Origin: Mycobacterium sp. PSTR-4-N
GTDB taxonomy: Bacteria; Actinomycetota; Actinomycetes; Mycobacteriales; Mycobacteriaceae
Direction: 5' to 3'
DNA: 64,000 nucleotides
Assembly: GCF_022348085.1 (NCBI RefSeq)
Contig: NZ_JAKRFN010000004.1
Location: 186,001 to 250,000, forward strand
Positions within the stretch are counted from its first letter, which is position 1, and every line of letters begins with the position of its first letter. A program made the translations under genes and the position numbers. The notes below the pieces were generated by a model. That model saw nothing but the letters and a program-made list of their open reading frames with translations, was not told the DNA's origin and ran no database searches. Positions 47,692 to 59,587 of this stretch are shown piece after piece.

Positions 47692-48429
47692 GTGTACCGA
47701 GTTTTTGAAGCGCTCGACGAATTGGGTGCCATCGTCGAAGAGGCCCGCGGCGTGCCGATGACCGCCGGCTGCGTCGTGCCCCGCGGGGACGTTCTCGAAC
47801 TGATCGATGACATCAAAGATGCGATCCCCGGCGAGCTCGACGACGCCCAGGACGTACTCGACGCGCGTGACGCGATGCTGCGCGAAGCCAAGGACCATGC
47901 CGAATCGACCGTGTCCACGGCAAACGCCGAGGCCGACTCGATGGTCAACCATGCCCGCGCCGAGGCCGACCGCCTGCTGGCCGATGCCAAGGCTCAGGCC
48001 GACCGCATGGTCGCCGAAGCGCGACAGCACAGCGAGCGCATGGTCGGTGAAGCCCGCGAGGAGGCCGCCCGGATCGCGGCCACCGCCAAGCGCGAGTACG
48101 AGGCGAGCACCGGACGGGCCAAGTCGGAGGCGGACCGCCTGATCGAGAGCGGCAACCTCGCCTACGAGAAGGCCGTGCAGGAAGGCATCAAGGAGCAGCA
48201 GCGCCTGGTCAGCCAGACCGAGATCGTCGCGACGGCGACGGCCGAGGCCACCCGGATGATCGATTCGGCGCATGCGGAGGCAGACCGGCTGCGCGGCGAA
48301 TGCGACATCTACGTCGACAGCAAGCTGGCCGAATTCGAGGACTTCCTCAACGGCACCATCCGTTCGGTCGGCCGCGGCCGGCACCAGCTGCGCACCGCCG
48401 CCGGGACGCACGACTACGTGTCTCGCTAG
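47692..48429 (+). CDS. sepIVA: SepIVA, DivIVA-like septation protein
   Basis: 245 residues from GTG, with TGGAGG upstream. A short N-terminal DivIVA-type motif (YRVFEALDELGAIVEEARGVPM) is followed by a long coiled coil (~60-220) made of Ala/Glu/Arg heptads such as AEADRLLADAKAQADRM. The M. tuberculosis and M. smegmatis homologue (Rv2927c) is an essential septum and membrane-domain organiser. Spacing suggests it heads the run toward smc, though DUF177 may have its own promoter. Confidence 0.93.
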   Translation: MYRVFEALDELGAIVEEARGVPMTAGCVVPRGDVLELIDDIKDAIPGELDDAQDVLDARDAMLREAKDHAESTVSTANAEADSMVNHARAEADRLLADAKAQADRMVAEARQHSERMVGEAREEAARIAATAKREYEASTGRAKSEADRLIESGNLAYEKAVQEGIKEQQRLVSQTEIVATATAEATRMIDSAHAEADRLRGECDIYVDSKLAEFEDFLNGTIRSVGRGRHQLRTAAGTHDYVSR

Positions 48430-48496
48430 CGGACGCCCCGCCGGCTCCGGGCATACGCGCGTATTGGACCGATGCCGGCGCGTCTACGATGCACTC

Positions 48497-49087
48497 ATGG
48501 TGACGGGCGACGACAAAGCGGCGCGCCGGGGGGCACGGTCGCCGTTGATCATCGACATCTCCCGCCTCGGCCGGCGGCCCGGCTCGATGATCACCGTCGA
48601 CGAGACGGTGCCGAGCCCCTTCCGGATCGGGCTGGACCTCATCGCGGTCCCGCAGGGTGCGCCTCTGCACATGGACCTGAGGTTGGAGTCGGTGTCCGAG
48701 GGGGTGCTGGTCACCGGCACCGTCGCCGGACCCACCCGCGGTGAGTGCGCCCGCTGTCTCACACCGGTCACCGGCGATGTCGCGATCGACCTGACCGAGC
48801 TGTACGCCTATCCCGACAGCACCACCGAGGCCACCACCGACGAGGACGAGATTCCCCGGGTCGGCCGCGACGGCGGCAGCGACACCGTCGACCTAGAGCA
48901 GCCGATCATCGACGCGGTGGGTCTCGCGCTGCCGTTCTCCCCGGTGTGCACGCCCGACTGTGCCGGCCTGTGCCCGGAGTGCGGGGTCAGGATGGCCGAC
49001 GCCGAGCCCGGGCACCACCACGACCAGATCGATCCGCGGTGGGCCAAACTCGCTCAGTTCCGCGAGCCGGCCGGAGACGATCAGTGA
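48497..49087 (+). CDS. DUF177/YceD family protein
   Basis: 196 residues from ATG 48497. The domain runs from [15 protein letters not shown] to the C-terminus. CARCLTPV and [13 protein letters not shown] form a Cys-rich site that may bind zinc. In many bacteria yceD precedes rpmF and is linked to 23S rRNA maturation; here rpmF is missing and rnc follows at once (GTGA overlap). TACGAT at 48485-48490, 6 bases before the ATG, points to a leaderless promoter. Confidence 0.9.
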   Translation: MVTGDDKAARRGARSPLIIDISRLGRRPGSMITVDETVPSPFRIGLDLIAVPQGAPLHMDLRLESVSEGVLVTGTVAGPTRGECARCLTPVTGDVAIDLTELYAYPDSTTEATTDEDEIPRVGRDGGSDTVDLEQPIIDAVGLALPFSPVCTPDCAGLCPECGVRMADAEPGHHHDQIDPRWAKLAQFREPAGDDQ

Positions 49088-49803
49088 CGGTCGACCGCGA
49101 ACCGCTGCTCGAGGCCCTCGGCGTACGGCTGCCACCGGAGCTGCTCACCATTGCGCTGACTCACCGCAGCTACTCCTACGAGAACGGTGGGCTGCCGACC
49201 AACGAGCGACTGGAGTTCCTCGGCGACTCGGTGCTCGGGCTCACCATCACCGAGGAGCTCTACCACCGGCACCCCGAACGATCCGAAGGCGATCTGGCCA
49301 AGCTGCGGGCGAGCATCGTCAACACCCAGGCGCTCGCCGACGTCGGACGCCGGCTCTCGGACAAGGGATTGGGCAGCTACCTGCTGCTGGGTAAGGGCGA
49401 GGAGAATTCCGGCGGCGCCGACAAATCCAGCATCCTCGCCGATGGTGTCGAATCCCTATTGGGGGCAATCTATCTCGAGCACGGCGCGGTGATCGCCCGT
49501 GAGGTGATCCTGCGACTGTTCAGCGAGTTGCTCGACACCGCACCGACGTTGGGTGCCGGCCTGGACTGGAAGAGCAGTCTGCAGGAGCTCACGGCGGCAC
49601 GAGGCCTCGGCGCGCCGTCCTACGTCGTCAGCTCCACCGGGCCCGATCACGACAAAGAGTTCACCGCCACCGTCATCGTCGCCGAGCGGGAGTACGGCAA
49701 CGGTGTGGGCAAGACCAAGAAAGAAGCCGAGCTCAAAGCCGCTGCGGCCGCGTGGAACGCGCTGACCTCCGAAAGCGTGCGCAGCGAAGAGCGGAATGCC
49801 TGA
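49084..49803 (+). CDS. rnc: Ribonuclease III
   Basis: 239 residues from GTG overlapping the DUF177 stop. It cuts double-stranded RNA, including rRNA precursors. The signature [14 protein letters not shown] and [15 protein letters not shown] carry the metal-binding acids. The C-terminal dsRNA-binding domain ends [16 protein letters not shown]. The pairing with DUF177 fits a role in rRNA processing. It overlaps mutM by 8 bases. Confidence 0.96.
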   Translation: MTVDREPLLEALGVRLPPELLTIALTHRSYSYENGGLPTNERLEFLGDSVLGLTITEELYHRHPERSEGDLAKLRASIVNTQALADVGRRLSDKGLGSYLLLGKGEENSGGADKSSILADGVESLLGAIYLEHGAVIAREVILRLFSELLDTAPTLGAGLDWKSSLQELTAARGLGAPSYVVSSTGPDHDKEFTATVIVAEREYGNGVGKTKKEAELKAAAAAWNALTSESVRSEERNA

Positions 49804-50647
49804 ACTCCCCGAAGTCGAGGTGGTCCGCCGCGGATTGGCCGCGCACGTCACCGGGAGGACCGTCTCCGCCGTACGCGTGCATCATCCGCGCGCGGTACGC
49901 CGCCACGAGGCGGGCCCGGCCGACCTGACCGCACGTCTGCTCGACATGACGATCACGGGCACCGGCCGACGGGGGAAGTACCTGTGGCTCACGCTCTCCG
50001 ACGGATCTGCGGTGGTGGTGCACCTGGGCATGAGTGGCCAGATGCTGCTCGGCGCCGTGCCGAACGAGAACCATCTGCGCATCGCCGTGCTCCTGGATGA
50101 CGGGACCACGCTGAGCTTCGTCGACCAGCGCACCTTCGGCGGCTGGATGCTCGCCGACATGGTGACTGTCGACGGGACCGAGATCCCGGTGCCCGTGGCG
50201 CACATCGCCCGGGATCCGCTCGATCCTGACTTCGATCGCGATGGTGTGGTTGCGGTGTTGCGCCGCAAGCATTCTGAGATCAAGCGGCAGCTGCTCGATC
50301 AGACGGTGGTCTCCGGCATCGGCAACATCTACGCCGACGAGGCGCTGTGGCGGGCGAAGGTCAACGGAGCGCGGTTGGCGTCGGGACTGTCGAAGGCCAA
50401 GCTCGCCGAGGTGCTCGACGCGGCCACCGCGGTGATGACCGACGCGCTGGGTCAGGGCGGCACCTCGTTCGATTCGCTCTATGTCAACGTCAACGGGGAG
50501 TCGGGGTACTTCGACCGCTCGCTGGATGCCTACGGCCGCGACGGCCAGCCGTGCCGCCGGTGCGGGGCGATCATGCGGCGGGAGAAGTTCATGAACCGCT
50601 CGTCGTGCTACTGCCCCCGCTGCCAACCCCGCCCGCGCGCCCGCTGA
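49796..50647 (+). CDS. mutM: Formamidopyrimidine-DNA glycosylase
   Basis: 283 residues. It removes 8-oxoguanine and Fapy from DNA. The mature N-terminus is P-E-L-P-E with the catalytic Pro, and the C-terminal zinc finger is [13 protein letters not shown] ... CYCPRC. It also matches fpg in M. tuberculosis. The last codons and the TGA lie in the first copy of a 22-base tandem repeat, giving a basic tail (PRPRAR) that may not be original. Confidence 0.96.
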   Translation: MPELPEVEVVRRGLAAHVTGRTVSAVRVHHPRAVRRHEAGPADLTARLLDMTITGTGRRGKYLWLTLSDGSAVVVHLGMSGQMLLGAVPNENHLRIAVLLDDGTTLSFVDQRTFGGWMLADMVTVDGTEIPVPVAHIARDPLDPDFDRDGVVAVLRRKHSEIKRQLLDQTVVSGIGNIYADEALWRAKVNGARLASGLSKAKLAEVLDAATAVMTDALGQGGTSFDSLYVNVNGESGYFDRSLDAYGRDGQPCRRCGAIMRREKFMNRSSCYCPRCQPRPRAR

Positions 50648-50696
50648 ACCCAGCCCGCGCGCCCGCTGAACCCAGCCCGCGCGCCCGCTGAACCCC
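50631..50696 (+). repeat. Three tandem copies of a 22-base unit across the mutM stop
   Basis: GCCCGCGCGCCCGCTGAACC plus two bases, at 50631-50652, 50653-50674 and 50675-50696. The first two are identical and the third differs only in its last base. The first copy holds the mutM stop codon TGA, so later copies are non-coding. The near-identity suggests a recent duplication. Confidence 0.9.
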
Positions 50697-50732
50697 GCCC
50701 AAACCAACGCATGGGCGCTCTGAACGGGGATA

Positions 50733-50757
50733 TTCCCGCCCGAACGTCGGTTTGGGC
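50733..50757. repeat. Dispersed hairpin repeat, copy A
   Basis: TTCCCGCCC followed by RAACGTCGGTTTGGGC (R is G here). GCCCGAAC pairs with GTTTGGGC around GTCG. 24 of 25 bases match copy B at 55110-55134. A third related arm at 50697-50709 can also pair with 50745-50757 (12 of 13). It lies between mutM and the OsmC gene, 12 bases before the OsmC start. Confidence 0.75.
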
Positions 50758-50769
50758 AAAGATGGGGGA

Positions 50770-51186
50770 ATGACGGAACTGTGGGTGGAGCGCACCGGCG
50801 TGCGGCGCTATACGGGACGCAGCACGCGCGGCGCGGAAGTACTCATCGGCTCCGAAGACGTCGAGGGCGTCTTCACGCCGGGGGAACTGATGAAGATCGC
50901 GCTGGCGGCCTGTAGCGGGTTGTCCAGCGATCAGCCGCTGCGCCGCCGCCTGGGCGACGACTACCGCACCACGATCCGGGTCTCCGGCGCGGCCGACCGC
51001 GACCAGGAGCGCTACCCGCACCTGGCGGAGTCGCTGGAGATCGACCTCTCGAGCCTCTCGGCCGACGATAAGGTCCGGCTGCTCACCGTCGTCGAGCGGG
51101 CCATCGATTCGGTGTGCACAGTGGGGCGCACGTTGAAGTCAGGTACTGAAGTGACATTTGAGGTCAAAGATGTTGGGGGAGAGTGA
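50770..51186 (+). CDS. OsmC/Ohr family peroxidase-like protein
   Basis: 138 residues from ATG. Conserved cysteines sit in [11 protein letters not shown] and [12 protein letters not shown], matching the reactive pair of OsmC proteins, which reduce organic peroxides. The M. tuberculosis homologue is Rv2923c. The start is oddly placed, with a purine run GGGGGA touching the ATG and a hairpin repeat ending 12 bases upstream. It overlaps acyP by 17 bases. Confidence 0.88.
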   Translation: MTELWVERTGVRRYTGRSTRGAEVLIGSEDVEGVFTPGELMKIALAACSGLSSDQPLRRRLGDDYRTTIRVSGAADRDQERYPHLAESLEIDLSSLSADDKVRLLTVVERAIDSVCTVGRTLKSGTEVTFEVKDVGGE

Positions 51187-51454
51187 GGTCCGCCTCACCG
51201 CCTGGGTGCACGGACACGTCCAGGGGGTGGGTTTCCGCTGGTGGACGCGCTCTCGCGCGTTGGAACTCGGGCTGACCGGCTTCGCCGCGAACAAGGCGGA
51301 CGGACGCGTCCAGGTGGTCGCGCAGGGTCCGAGAGAGGCCTGCGAAAAGCTGCTCGACCTGCTCGAACACGGTGACACACCGGGGCGCGTGGACACCGTC
51401 GTCGCGGACTGGTCCGCAGCGTCCGACGCGCTCTCCGGCTTCACCGAGCGCTGA
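51170..51454 (+). CDS. acyP: Acylphosphatase
   Basis: 94 residues from ATG 51170, preceded by GAGGT at 51160-51164. It hydrolyses acyl phosphates. The family motif is [18 protein letters not shown], with the catalytic Arg (R in GVGFR) and an Asn in [12 protein letters not shown]. Length is standard. It starts inside the OsmC gene and lies 26 bases before smc. Confidence 0.94.
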   Translation: MLGESEVRLTAWVHGHVQGVGFRWWTRSRALELGLTGFAANKADGRVQVVAQGPREACEKLLDLLEHGDTPGRVDTVVADWSAASDALSGFTER

Positions 51455-51480
51455 GGTCCGCGACGGTAGGGTAACGCGTC

Positions 51481-54400
51481 ATGCATCTGAAGAGTCTGAC
51501 GCTGAAGGGCTTCAAGTCCTTCGCTTCGCCGACGACTCTTCGCTTCGAGCCGGGCATCACCTGTGTGGTGGGCCCCAACGGCTCCGGCAAGTCCAACGTC
51601 GTCGACGCGCTGACCTGGGTGATGGGTGAGCAGGGCGCCAAGACGCTGCGCGGCGGCAAGATGGAAGACGTCATCTTCGCCGGCACGTCGTCGCGCGCTC
51701 CGCTCGGGCGTGCCGAGGTGACGCTGACCATCGACAACTCCGACAATGCGTTGCCGATCGAGTACTCCGAGGTGTCGATCACCCGGCGGATGTTCCGTGA
51801 CGGCGCCGGCGAATACGAAATCAACGGCAGCCGTTGCCGTTTGACCGATGTGCAGGAGTTGCTGAGCGACTCTGGCATCGGGCGCGAGATGCATGTGATC
51901 GTCGGTCAGGGCAAGCTCTCGGAGATCCTCGAATCGCGCCCCGAGGACCGGCGCGCGTTCATCGAGGAAGCCGCCGGGGTGCTCAAGCACCGCAAGCGCC
52001 GGGAAAAAGCTGTCCGCAAGCTCGATTCGATGGCCGCCAACCTGGCCCGGCTCACCGATCTCACCACCGAGTTGCGGCGTCAACTCAAACCTCTGGGCCG
52101 GCAGGCGGAGATGGCGCGGCGTGCACAAACCATCCAGGCCGATCTGCGCGACGCCCGGCTGCGGCTGGCCGCCGACGATCTGGTCACCCGCAAGTCCGAA
52201 TTCGACGACACCAACCACGCCGAGACCACGCTGCGTCGCGAGCACGACGAACTCAGTGCGCGGCTGGAGACGCGCACGCTGGAATTGGAGGCTCACGAGA
52301 GCGCGGTGGCCGAACTCAGCGAGCGGGCCGACGCCGCGCAGCAGCGGTGGTTCCGGCTGTCGGCGCTGGCCGAGCGGGTGGCTGCCACGGTACGCATCGC
52401 CAGCGAACGCGCGCAGTACCTCGATGCCGAGCCGGAGCGGTCCAGCGGACCCGACCCCGACGAACTCGAGGCGCAGGCCGATGAGATCGCCGAGCAGGAG
52501 CGCGCCCTGCTGGAGCGGCTCGAGGAATCGCGGGAACGACTCGACGGTGCGCGGGCCGAGCTCGCCGAACGCGAGCATGCCGCGGCGGAGGCCGAACGCG
52601 CCCACATGGCCGCGGCGCGGGCCGAGGCCGATCGCCGGGAGGGCCTGGCGCGCCTCTCGGGTCAGGTCGACACCATGCGCACCCGCGTCGAGTCCATCGA
52701 CGAGACGGTGGCACGGCTGAGCGCAGGCATCGACGAGGCGGCCGCTCGGGCCCAGCAGGCGCAGGCCGAGTTCGAGACGGTGCAGGCTCGCGTCAGCGAA
52801 CTCGACGCCGGTGAGGTCGGCCTCGACGAACACCACGACCGCACCGTGACCGCCCTGCGCCTGGCTGACGAACGCGTTGCTGAACTGCAGGCCGCCGAAC
52901 GGGCCGGCGAGCGCCAGGTCGCCTCGCTGCAGGCACGCATCGACGCGCTCTCCGTCGGCCTCGACCGCAAGGACGGAGCTGCCTGGCTGCAGCAGAACCA
53001 CAGCGGCGGCGGGCTTTTGGGCTCGCTGGCGGCGATGGTCAAGGTGGCGCCCGGCCATGAAGCAGCGATCGCTGCCGTGCTGGGCGCGGCCGCCGACGCG
53101 CTGGCCGTCGACGGGATCGGCAGCGCCGAAGGTGCTTTGCGCGCCCTCAAGGACTCCGACGGCGGCCGGGCGGCACTGGTACTCGGCGACTGGCCGCACA
53201 CGTCGTCGGAGGCCGGCGGCGCACTGCCCGCCGGCGCGGTGTGGGCGGCCGAGGTGGTGGAGCCTGCGCCCCGGCTGCGAGGCGCGGTGATGGCGATGCT
53301 CGCCGGGGTCGCGGTGGTCGACGACCTGCGTGCCGCATTGGAAATGGTTGCGGCACAACCCGATCTGCGTGCCGTGACCACCGATGGTGACCTCGTCGGC
53401 GCGGGCTGGGTCAGTGGCGGCTCGGACCGCAAACCGAGCACGCTGGAAATCCAGTCCGAAGTGGACAAGTCGCGTGCCGAACTCGCCGATGCCGAACGTC
53501 AGACCGCCGAACTGTCCGCCGCCCTCTCCGGCGCGCTCGCCGAGCAGGCGAGCCGGCAGGATGCCGCCGAGCAGGCGCTGGCTGCGCTCAACGAGTCGGA
53601 CGCGGCCATCTCGGCGATCTACGAGCAGCTCGGCCGCCTGGGCCAGGAGGCCCGCACTGCCGACGACGAATGGCAGCGGCTGATCACCCAGCGCGACGAG
53701 CTGGAGGCCGGACGCAACCGCACCATCGCCGAGCTCAGCGAGCTCGAGACCCGGCTGCATCACGCCCAGCAGGAGCCGATGTTCAACGCCGAGCCCGTCG
53801 ACCGCCAGGAATGGACGGCTGCGGCCGAGGCCGCGCGGGCTGCCGAGGTGGAAGCGCGCCTGGCAGTGCGCACCGCCGAGGAACGCGCGAATGCTGTTCG
53901 CGGACGGGCGGATTCGTTACGTCGAGCGGCGTCGGCGGAACGCGAGGCCCGGGTGCGTGCCCAGCATGCACGGGAGGCGCGGGTGCGGACCGCCGCTGTG
54001 GCGGCCGTCGTTGCGGAGTCCGGAAGACTGGTCGCGCAGCGGCTGAGCAGTGCGGTAGGGGTGGCGTCGCGGGTGCGCGACGAGATCACCGCCGAACGTC
54101 AGGTCCGCGCGGCGGCGCTCGGCACGGCCCGCGACGAGGTCTCCGAACTCACCGCGAGGATCTCTGCACTCACCGACGCGCTGCACCGCGACGAGGTCGC
54201 CAAGGCGCAGGCGGCCCTGCGCATCGAGCAGCTCGAGGCGCAGGTCCTCGAGCAGTTCGGGATGGCGGCGGCCGATCTGGTCGCCGAGTACGGACCCGAC
54301 GTCGCGCTGCCCCCTTCCGAGCTGGAGATGGCCGAATACGAGCAGGCCCGTGAACGCGGTGAGCAGGTGACCGCGCCGGCGCCGATGCCGTATGACCGGC

Positions 54401-55068
54401 CGACCCAGCAGCGGCGCGCCAAGAGGGCCGAGCGGGAGCTGGCCGAACTGGGCCGGGTCAACCCGCTGGCGCTCGAGGAGTTCGCCGCGCTGGAGGAACG
54501 CTACAACTTCCTGTCCACGCAACTCGAGGACGTCAAGGCCGCCCGCAAGGATCTGCTCGACGTGGTCGCCGAGGTCGACGCCCGCATCCTGCAGGTCTTC
54601 ACCGAGGCGTACACCGATGTGGAACGCGAGTTCTCTCAAGTGTTCTCGACGTTGTTCCCCGGGGGTGAAGGCCGGCTGCTGCTGACCGATCCCAGCGACA
54701 TGCTGACCACCGGCATCGAGGTCGAAGCGCGGCCGCCGGGCAAGAAGATCAAGCGGCTCTCGCTGCTGTCGGGTGGGGAGAAGTCGTTGACGGCCGTGGC
54801 GATGCTCGTCGCGATCTTCCGGGCCCGCCCGTCACCGTTCTATGTGATGGACGAGGTGGAGGCCGCGCTCGACGACGTCAACCTGCGGCGGTTGATCAGT
54901 CTGTTCGAGCAGCTGCGTGAACGTTCCCAGCTGATCGTCATCACCCACCAGAAGCCGACGATGGAGGTCGCCGACGCCCTCTACGGCGTGACGATGCGCG
55001 GCGACGGCATCACGACCGTCATCTCGCAGCGGATGCGGGGGCAGGAGCTGGTCACCAGCCCGGCCTGA
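51481..55068 (+). CDS. smc: Chromosome partition protein Smc
   Basis: 1195 residues. An ABC-type ATPase with two long coiled coils and a hinge. Walker A GPNGSGKS is at 31-38. Coils run ~170-490 and ~670-1000, with the hinge between them ([21 protein letters not shown] to [16 protein letters not shown]). The signature [15 protein letters not shown] and Walker [15 protein letters not shown] are near the C-terminus. It condenses and segregates chromosomes with ScpAB, which is not in this window. TAGGGT at 51467-51472 is 8 bases upstream. Confidence 0.97.
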   Translation: MHLKSLTLKGFKSFASPTTLRFEPGITCVVGPNGSGKSNVVDALTWVMGEQGAKTLRGGKMEDVIFAGTSSRAPLGRAEVTLTIDNSDNALPIEYSEVSITRRMFRDGAGEYEINGSRCRLTDVQELLSDSGIGREMHVIVGQGKLSEILESRPEDRRAFIEEAAGVLKHRKRREKAVRKLDSMAANLARLTDLTTELRRQLKPLGRQAEMARRAQTIQADLRDARLRLAADDLVTRKSEFDDTNHAETTLRREHDELSARLETRTLELEAHESAVAELSERADAAQQRWFRLSALAERVAATVRIASERAQYLDAEPERSSGPDPDELEAQADEIAEQERALLERLEESRERLDGARAELAEREHAAAEAERAHMAAARAEADRREGLARLSGQVDTMRTRVESIDETVARLSAGIDEAAARAQQAQAEFETVQARVSELDAGEVGLDEHHDRTVTALRLADERVAELQAAERAGERQVASLQARIDALSVGLDRKDGAAWLQQNHSGGGLLGSLAAMVKVAPGHEAAIAAVLGAAADALAVDGIGSAEGALRALKDSDGGRAALVLGDWPHTSSEAGGALPAGAVWAAEVVEPAPRLRGAVMAMLAGVAVVDDLRAALEMVAAQPDLRAVTTDGDLVGAGWVSGGSDRKPSTLEIQSEVDKSRAELADAERQTAELSAALSGALAEQASRQDAAEQALAALNESDAAISAIYEQLGRLGQEARTADDEWQRLITQRDELEAGRNRTIAELSELETRLHHAQQEPMFNAEPVDRQEWTAAAEAARAAEVEARLAVRTAEERANAVRGRADSLRRAASAEREARVRAQHAREARVRTAAVAAVVAESGRLVAQRLSSAVGVASRVRDEITAERQVRAAALGTARDEVSELTARISALTDALHRDEVAKAQAALRIEQLEAQVLEQFGMAAADLVAEYGPDVALPPSELEMAEYEQARERGEQVTAPAPMPYDRPTQQRRAKRAERELAELGRVNPLALEEFAALEERYNFLSTQLEDVKAARKDLLDVVAEVDARILQVFTEAYTDVEREFSQVFSTLFPGGEGRLLLTDPSDMLTTGIEVEARPPGKKIKRLSLLSGGEKSLTAVAMLVAIFRARPSPFYVMDEVEAALDDVNLRRLISLFEQLRERSQLIVITHQKPTMEVADALYGVTMRGDGITTVISQRMRGQELVTSPA

Positions 55069-55109
55069 CCCGCGCCGAGATCGACGTTCTGGCGCGTTCT
55101 TCTCGTACT

Positions 55110-55134
55110 TTCCCGCCCAAACGTCGGTTTGGGC
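55110..55134. repeat. Dispersed hairpin repeat, copy B (smc/fni terminator position)
   Basis: Same 25-base element as at 50733-50757, here with GCCCAAAC, loop GTCG and GTTTGGGC forming a perfect 8-bp stem. It lies in the 67-base gap between the convergent smc and fni genes, one base before the fni stop codon, so it could act as a bidirectional terminator. Confidence 0.75.
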
Positions 55135-55135
55135 G

Positions 55136-56164
55136 TCAGAGGAGTTCGACGACGCCGCCGGCGCGCAATGCCGCCAGATCGGCCGCGCCGCTGCCGTGCA
55201 GGCAGATCAGCAGCTCCTCGAGGAACACCTCCAGCCAATCGACCACGGCGGCAACCGATTCGATGGCGGGCGCCAGCAGCGGCCGCGCGATCGCGACCAC
55301 CTGCGCGCCCATCGCGAGCGCTGTGGCGGCGTCCATGCCGGTGCGAATCCCGCCCGAGGCGACCAGCGGCATGCCCGGCAGCACCTCGCGCACCTCACGC
55401 AGCGCCTGCGCGGTCGGGATGCCCCACTCGGCCAGTGCGGGGTGGCGGATCTCCCCGTAGCGGACGAACTGCTCGATGCGCGCCCACGACGTGCCGCCCG
55501 CACCCGCGACGTCGACGGCGGCGACCGGGTACTGCGTCAGTTCGGCCGCGGCGACGGCGCCGATGCCGTGCCCGACCTCCTTGATCATCACCGGGTAGTC
55601 GAGCGCGCCGATGACGTCGCCGAGGCGGCCCAGAGACCCGGAGAAGTCAGTGTCGCCCTGGTGCTGCATGGCTTCCTGCAGGGGGTTGGTGTGCACCGCG
55701 ACGGCGTCGGCGCCGACGCGTCGCAGCGCGGCTGCCAGCCCGGGCACCATGTCCGGGGACACCTGGGCCAGCCCCATGTTGCCGATGACCAGCACGTCGG
55801 GCGCCACCTCGCGCACCGCGAAGCTGGCCGCGGCGCCCTCGTCGTCGACCATCACCCGCTGCGATCCGAGCATCATGCCGATACCCAGCTGCTGCGCCGC
55901 GGCGGCCAGGTTGCGGTTGATGATGCCGGAGAGCTTTGCGCCGCCGGTCATCGCGCCGATCAGCACCGGCGCCTTCAGGCGCCGGCCGAGGAATTCGGTG
56001 CCCAGGTCGATGGAGCGCAGGTCGGTCTGCGTCAGCGCGTTGTACGGCAGTCGGTAACGCTCGAAGCCGGTGGTCACCGTCTGGTAGTCGACCGCCTCGG
56101 TGAGGCAGACGTCGATGTGGCGGCGCTTGCGGTGATGGACCGCCGAGCCGGGGTTGACGCTCAC
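55136..56164 (-). CDS. fni: Type 2 isopentenyl-diphosphate isomerase
   Basis: 342 residues from GTG. An FMN-dependent TIM barrel that interconverts IPP and [15 protein letters not shown] near the N-terminus, [18 protein letters not shown], the conserved [33 protein letters not shown] and [19 protein letters not shown]. Mycobacteria make isoprenoids by the MEP pathway, so an isomerase only balances the two isomers. It is inserted between smc and ftsY, which are adjacent in M. tuberculosis. Confidence 0.94.
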   Translation of the reverse strand: MSVNPGSAVHHRKRRHIDVCLTEAVDYQTVTTGFERYRLPYNALTQTDLRSIDLGTEFLGRRLKAPVLIGAMTGGAKLSGIINRNLAAAAQQLGIGMMLGSQRVMVDDEGAAASFAVREVAPDVLVIGNMGLAQVSPDMVPGLAAALRRVGADAVAVHTNPLQEAMQHQGDTDFSGSLGRLGDVIGALDYPVMIKEVGHGIGAVAAAELTQYPVAAVDVAGAGGTSWARIEQFVRYGEIRHPALAEWGIPTAQALREVREVLPGMPLVASGGIRTGMDAATALAMGAQVVAIARPLLAPAIESVAAVVDWLEVFLEELLICLHGSGAADLAALRAGGVVELL

Positions 56165-56203
56165 CGGCTGTGGCCCGATCGACGCCCCTGCGACAATGGC
56201 CGG

Positions 56204-57613
56204 GTGAGTGAGGGTCTCTGGATCGCTATAGCGGTCATCGCCGTTCTGCTGCTCGTCGCGCTCGTGGTGGGCCTGGTGCGGTACCGCAAGCGTCGCATCA
56301 GCCTGTCCGCTCGAGACACTGCCACTCCTGTCGATCGGTCGGGCGGCTACAAAGCCGCCTCGGGCATCACGTTCTCGGCGTCAGCGCCCACCGAGACGCC
56401 TGAGAAGGCGCCCGAGCGGGCGCCGCGCCCTCCGAAGGCGCCCGAGCGTATCGACACCACCGGACTACCTGCCGTCGGCGATGATGCCACCATCCCGCGC
56501 GATGCACCGAAACGGCGCATCTCCGACGTCAGGCTGCCTGACCCGGTCACCGAGGCCCCGCCGGAGCCGCGGATGGATGCGCCGGCCCCGCCGCCCGCCC
56601 CGGCGCCCGATGTGGTCGTCCCCGAGGAGCCGCCTGCCCCGGCCCCCGAGGCGACCCCGGCCCCCGAGACCACCCCGGAGATCGATGCCATCGCGCCGGC
56701 GGAGGGCCGGTTGGACCGCTTGCGCGGCCGCCTGGCGAAGTCACAGAACACGCTGGGCCGCAGCATGCTGGGTCTGCTCGGCGGTGGCGACCTCGACGAG
56801 GACTCCTGGGAGGAGATCGAGGACACCCTGCTGATCGCCGATCTCGGCCCCGTGGTGACCGAATCGGTGGTCAGCGCGCTGCGCTCCCGGATGGCCGCGG
56901 CCAACGTCCGGACCGAGGCCGACGCCCGCGCGGTCCTGCGTGATGTGCTGATCACCGAACTCAAGACCGATCTGGATCGCTCGATCAGAGCGCTGCCGCA
57001 CGAGGACAAGCCGTCGGTGCTGCTGGTCGTCGGCGTGAACGGCACCGGGAAGACCACCACGGTGGGCAAGCTGGCCCGCGTGCTGGTGGCCGACGGCCGC
57101 CGCGTGGTCCTGGGCGCGGCCGACACGTTCCGTGCGGCCGCGGCGGATCAATTGGAGACGTGGGCCTCCCGGGTGGGCGCGCAGGTGGTCCGCGGCCCCG
57201 AGGGGGCCGATCCGGCATCAGTGGCCTTCGACGCCGTCGACACCGGGATCGCCTCGGGTGCCGACGTCGTGGTGATCGACACCGCGGGCCGGCTGCACAC
57301 CAAGACCGGTCTGATGGATGAGCTCGGCAAGGTCAAGCGTGTGGTGAGCAAGCGTGCCGCGGTCGACGAGGTGCTGCTCGTCCTCGACGCGACGATCGGT
57401 CAGAACAGCCTGCCGCAGGCCAGGGTGTTCGCCGAGGTCGTCGAGATCACCGGCGTCGTGCTCACCAAACTGGACGGCACCGCCAAGGGCGGCATCGTGT
57501 TCCGGGTGCAGCAGGAGCTCGGGGTCCCGGTGAAACTGGTGGGTCTGGGCGAGGGTGCCGACGACCTCGCCCCGTTCGAACCGGCTGCCTTCGTCGACGC
57601 ACTCCTCGGCTGA
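56204..57613 (+). CDS. ftsY: Signal recognition particle receptor FtsY
   Basis: 469 residues from GTG 56204. It begins with a real membrane anchor ([20 protein letters not shown]), then a ~130-residue Pro/Ala/Glu-rich linker (A domain), then the NG GTPase: [16 protein letters not shown] (~276), [24 protein letters not shown] and [10 protein letters not shown]. With Ffh it targets membrane proteins to SecYEG. GACAAT at 56192-56197 is 6 bases upstream. Confidence 0.96.
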   Translation: MSEGLWIAIAVIAVLLLVALVVGLVRYRKRRISLSARDTATPVDRSGGYKAASGITFSASAPTETPEKAPERAPRPPKAPERIDTTGLPAVGDDATIPRDAPKRRISDVRLPDPVTEAPPEPRMDAPAPPPAPAPDVVVPEEPPAPAPEATPAPETTPEIDAIAPAEGRLDRLRGRLAKSQNTLGRSMLGLLGGGDLDEDSWEEIEDTLLIADLGPVVTESVVSALRSRMAAANVRTEADARAVLRDVLITELKTDLDRSIRALPHEDKPSVLLVVGVNGTGKTTTVGKLARVLVADGRRVVLGAADTFRAAAADQLETWASRVGAQVVRGPEGADPASVAFDAVDTGIASGADVVVIDTAGRLHTKTGLMDELGKVKRVVSKRAAVDEVLLVLDATIGQNSLPQARVFAEVVEITGVVLTKLDGTAKGGIVFRVQQELGVPVKLVGLGEGADDLAPFEPAAFVDALLG

Positions 57614-57633
57614 TACGCCCTGAATCGCGTGAT

Positions 57634-57649
57634 GTAACAGCAGCGAAAC
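57634..57649 (+). promoter_or_regulatory. GlnR box 1 upstream of amt
   Basis: GTAAC-AGCAGC-GAAAC fits the actinobacterial GlnR consensus GTnAC-n6-GnAAC at every fixed base. It lies about 135 bases before the amt start. GlnR activates amt-glnB-glnD in mycobacteria under nitrogen limitation. Confidence 0.75.
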
Positions 57650-57665
57650 GTGACCGGCCCATCCG

Positions 57666-57681
57666 TTCACACGGGCGAAAC
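57666..57681 (+). promoter_or_regulatory. GlnR box 2 upstream of amt
   Basis: TTCAC-ACGGGC-GAAAC matches GTnAC-n6-GnAAC except at the first base. It starts 32 bases after box 1, about three helical turns, so both would face the same side of the DNA. Confidence 0.55.
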
Positions 57682-57784
57682 ACCCGCGCGTCTTTGCTGA
57701 AACAACCACTGCGCATTGTCGTCATGTCCCAGGCAACGGTCGTCATTTCGCGCGGCTGTGGCATGACGAAGGAGGAATCTGCGA

Positions 57785-59511
<1,727 letters not shown>

Positions 59512-59587
59512 CAGAGAAGTCGAACACCGAGTCGTCTCCCGGCCAGCGCCGGGTGCGCTGGATCATCACGTGCCGGGAGGACAACTC

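Noticed and set aside
51139..53763. 874-codon minus-strand frame opposite smc
   Set aside because: Shadow of the Ala/Glu/Arg-rich coiled coil; no start signal or known domain.
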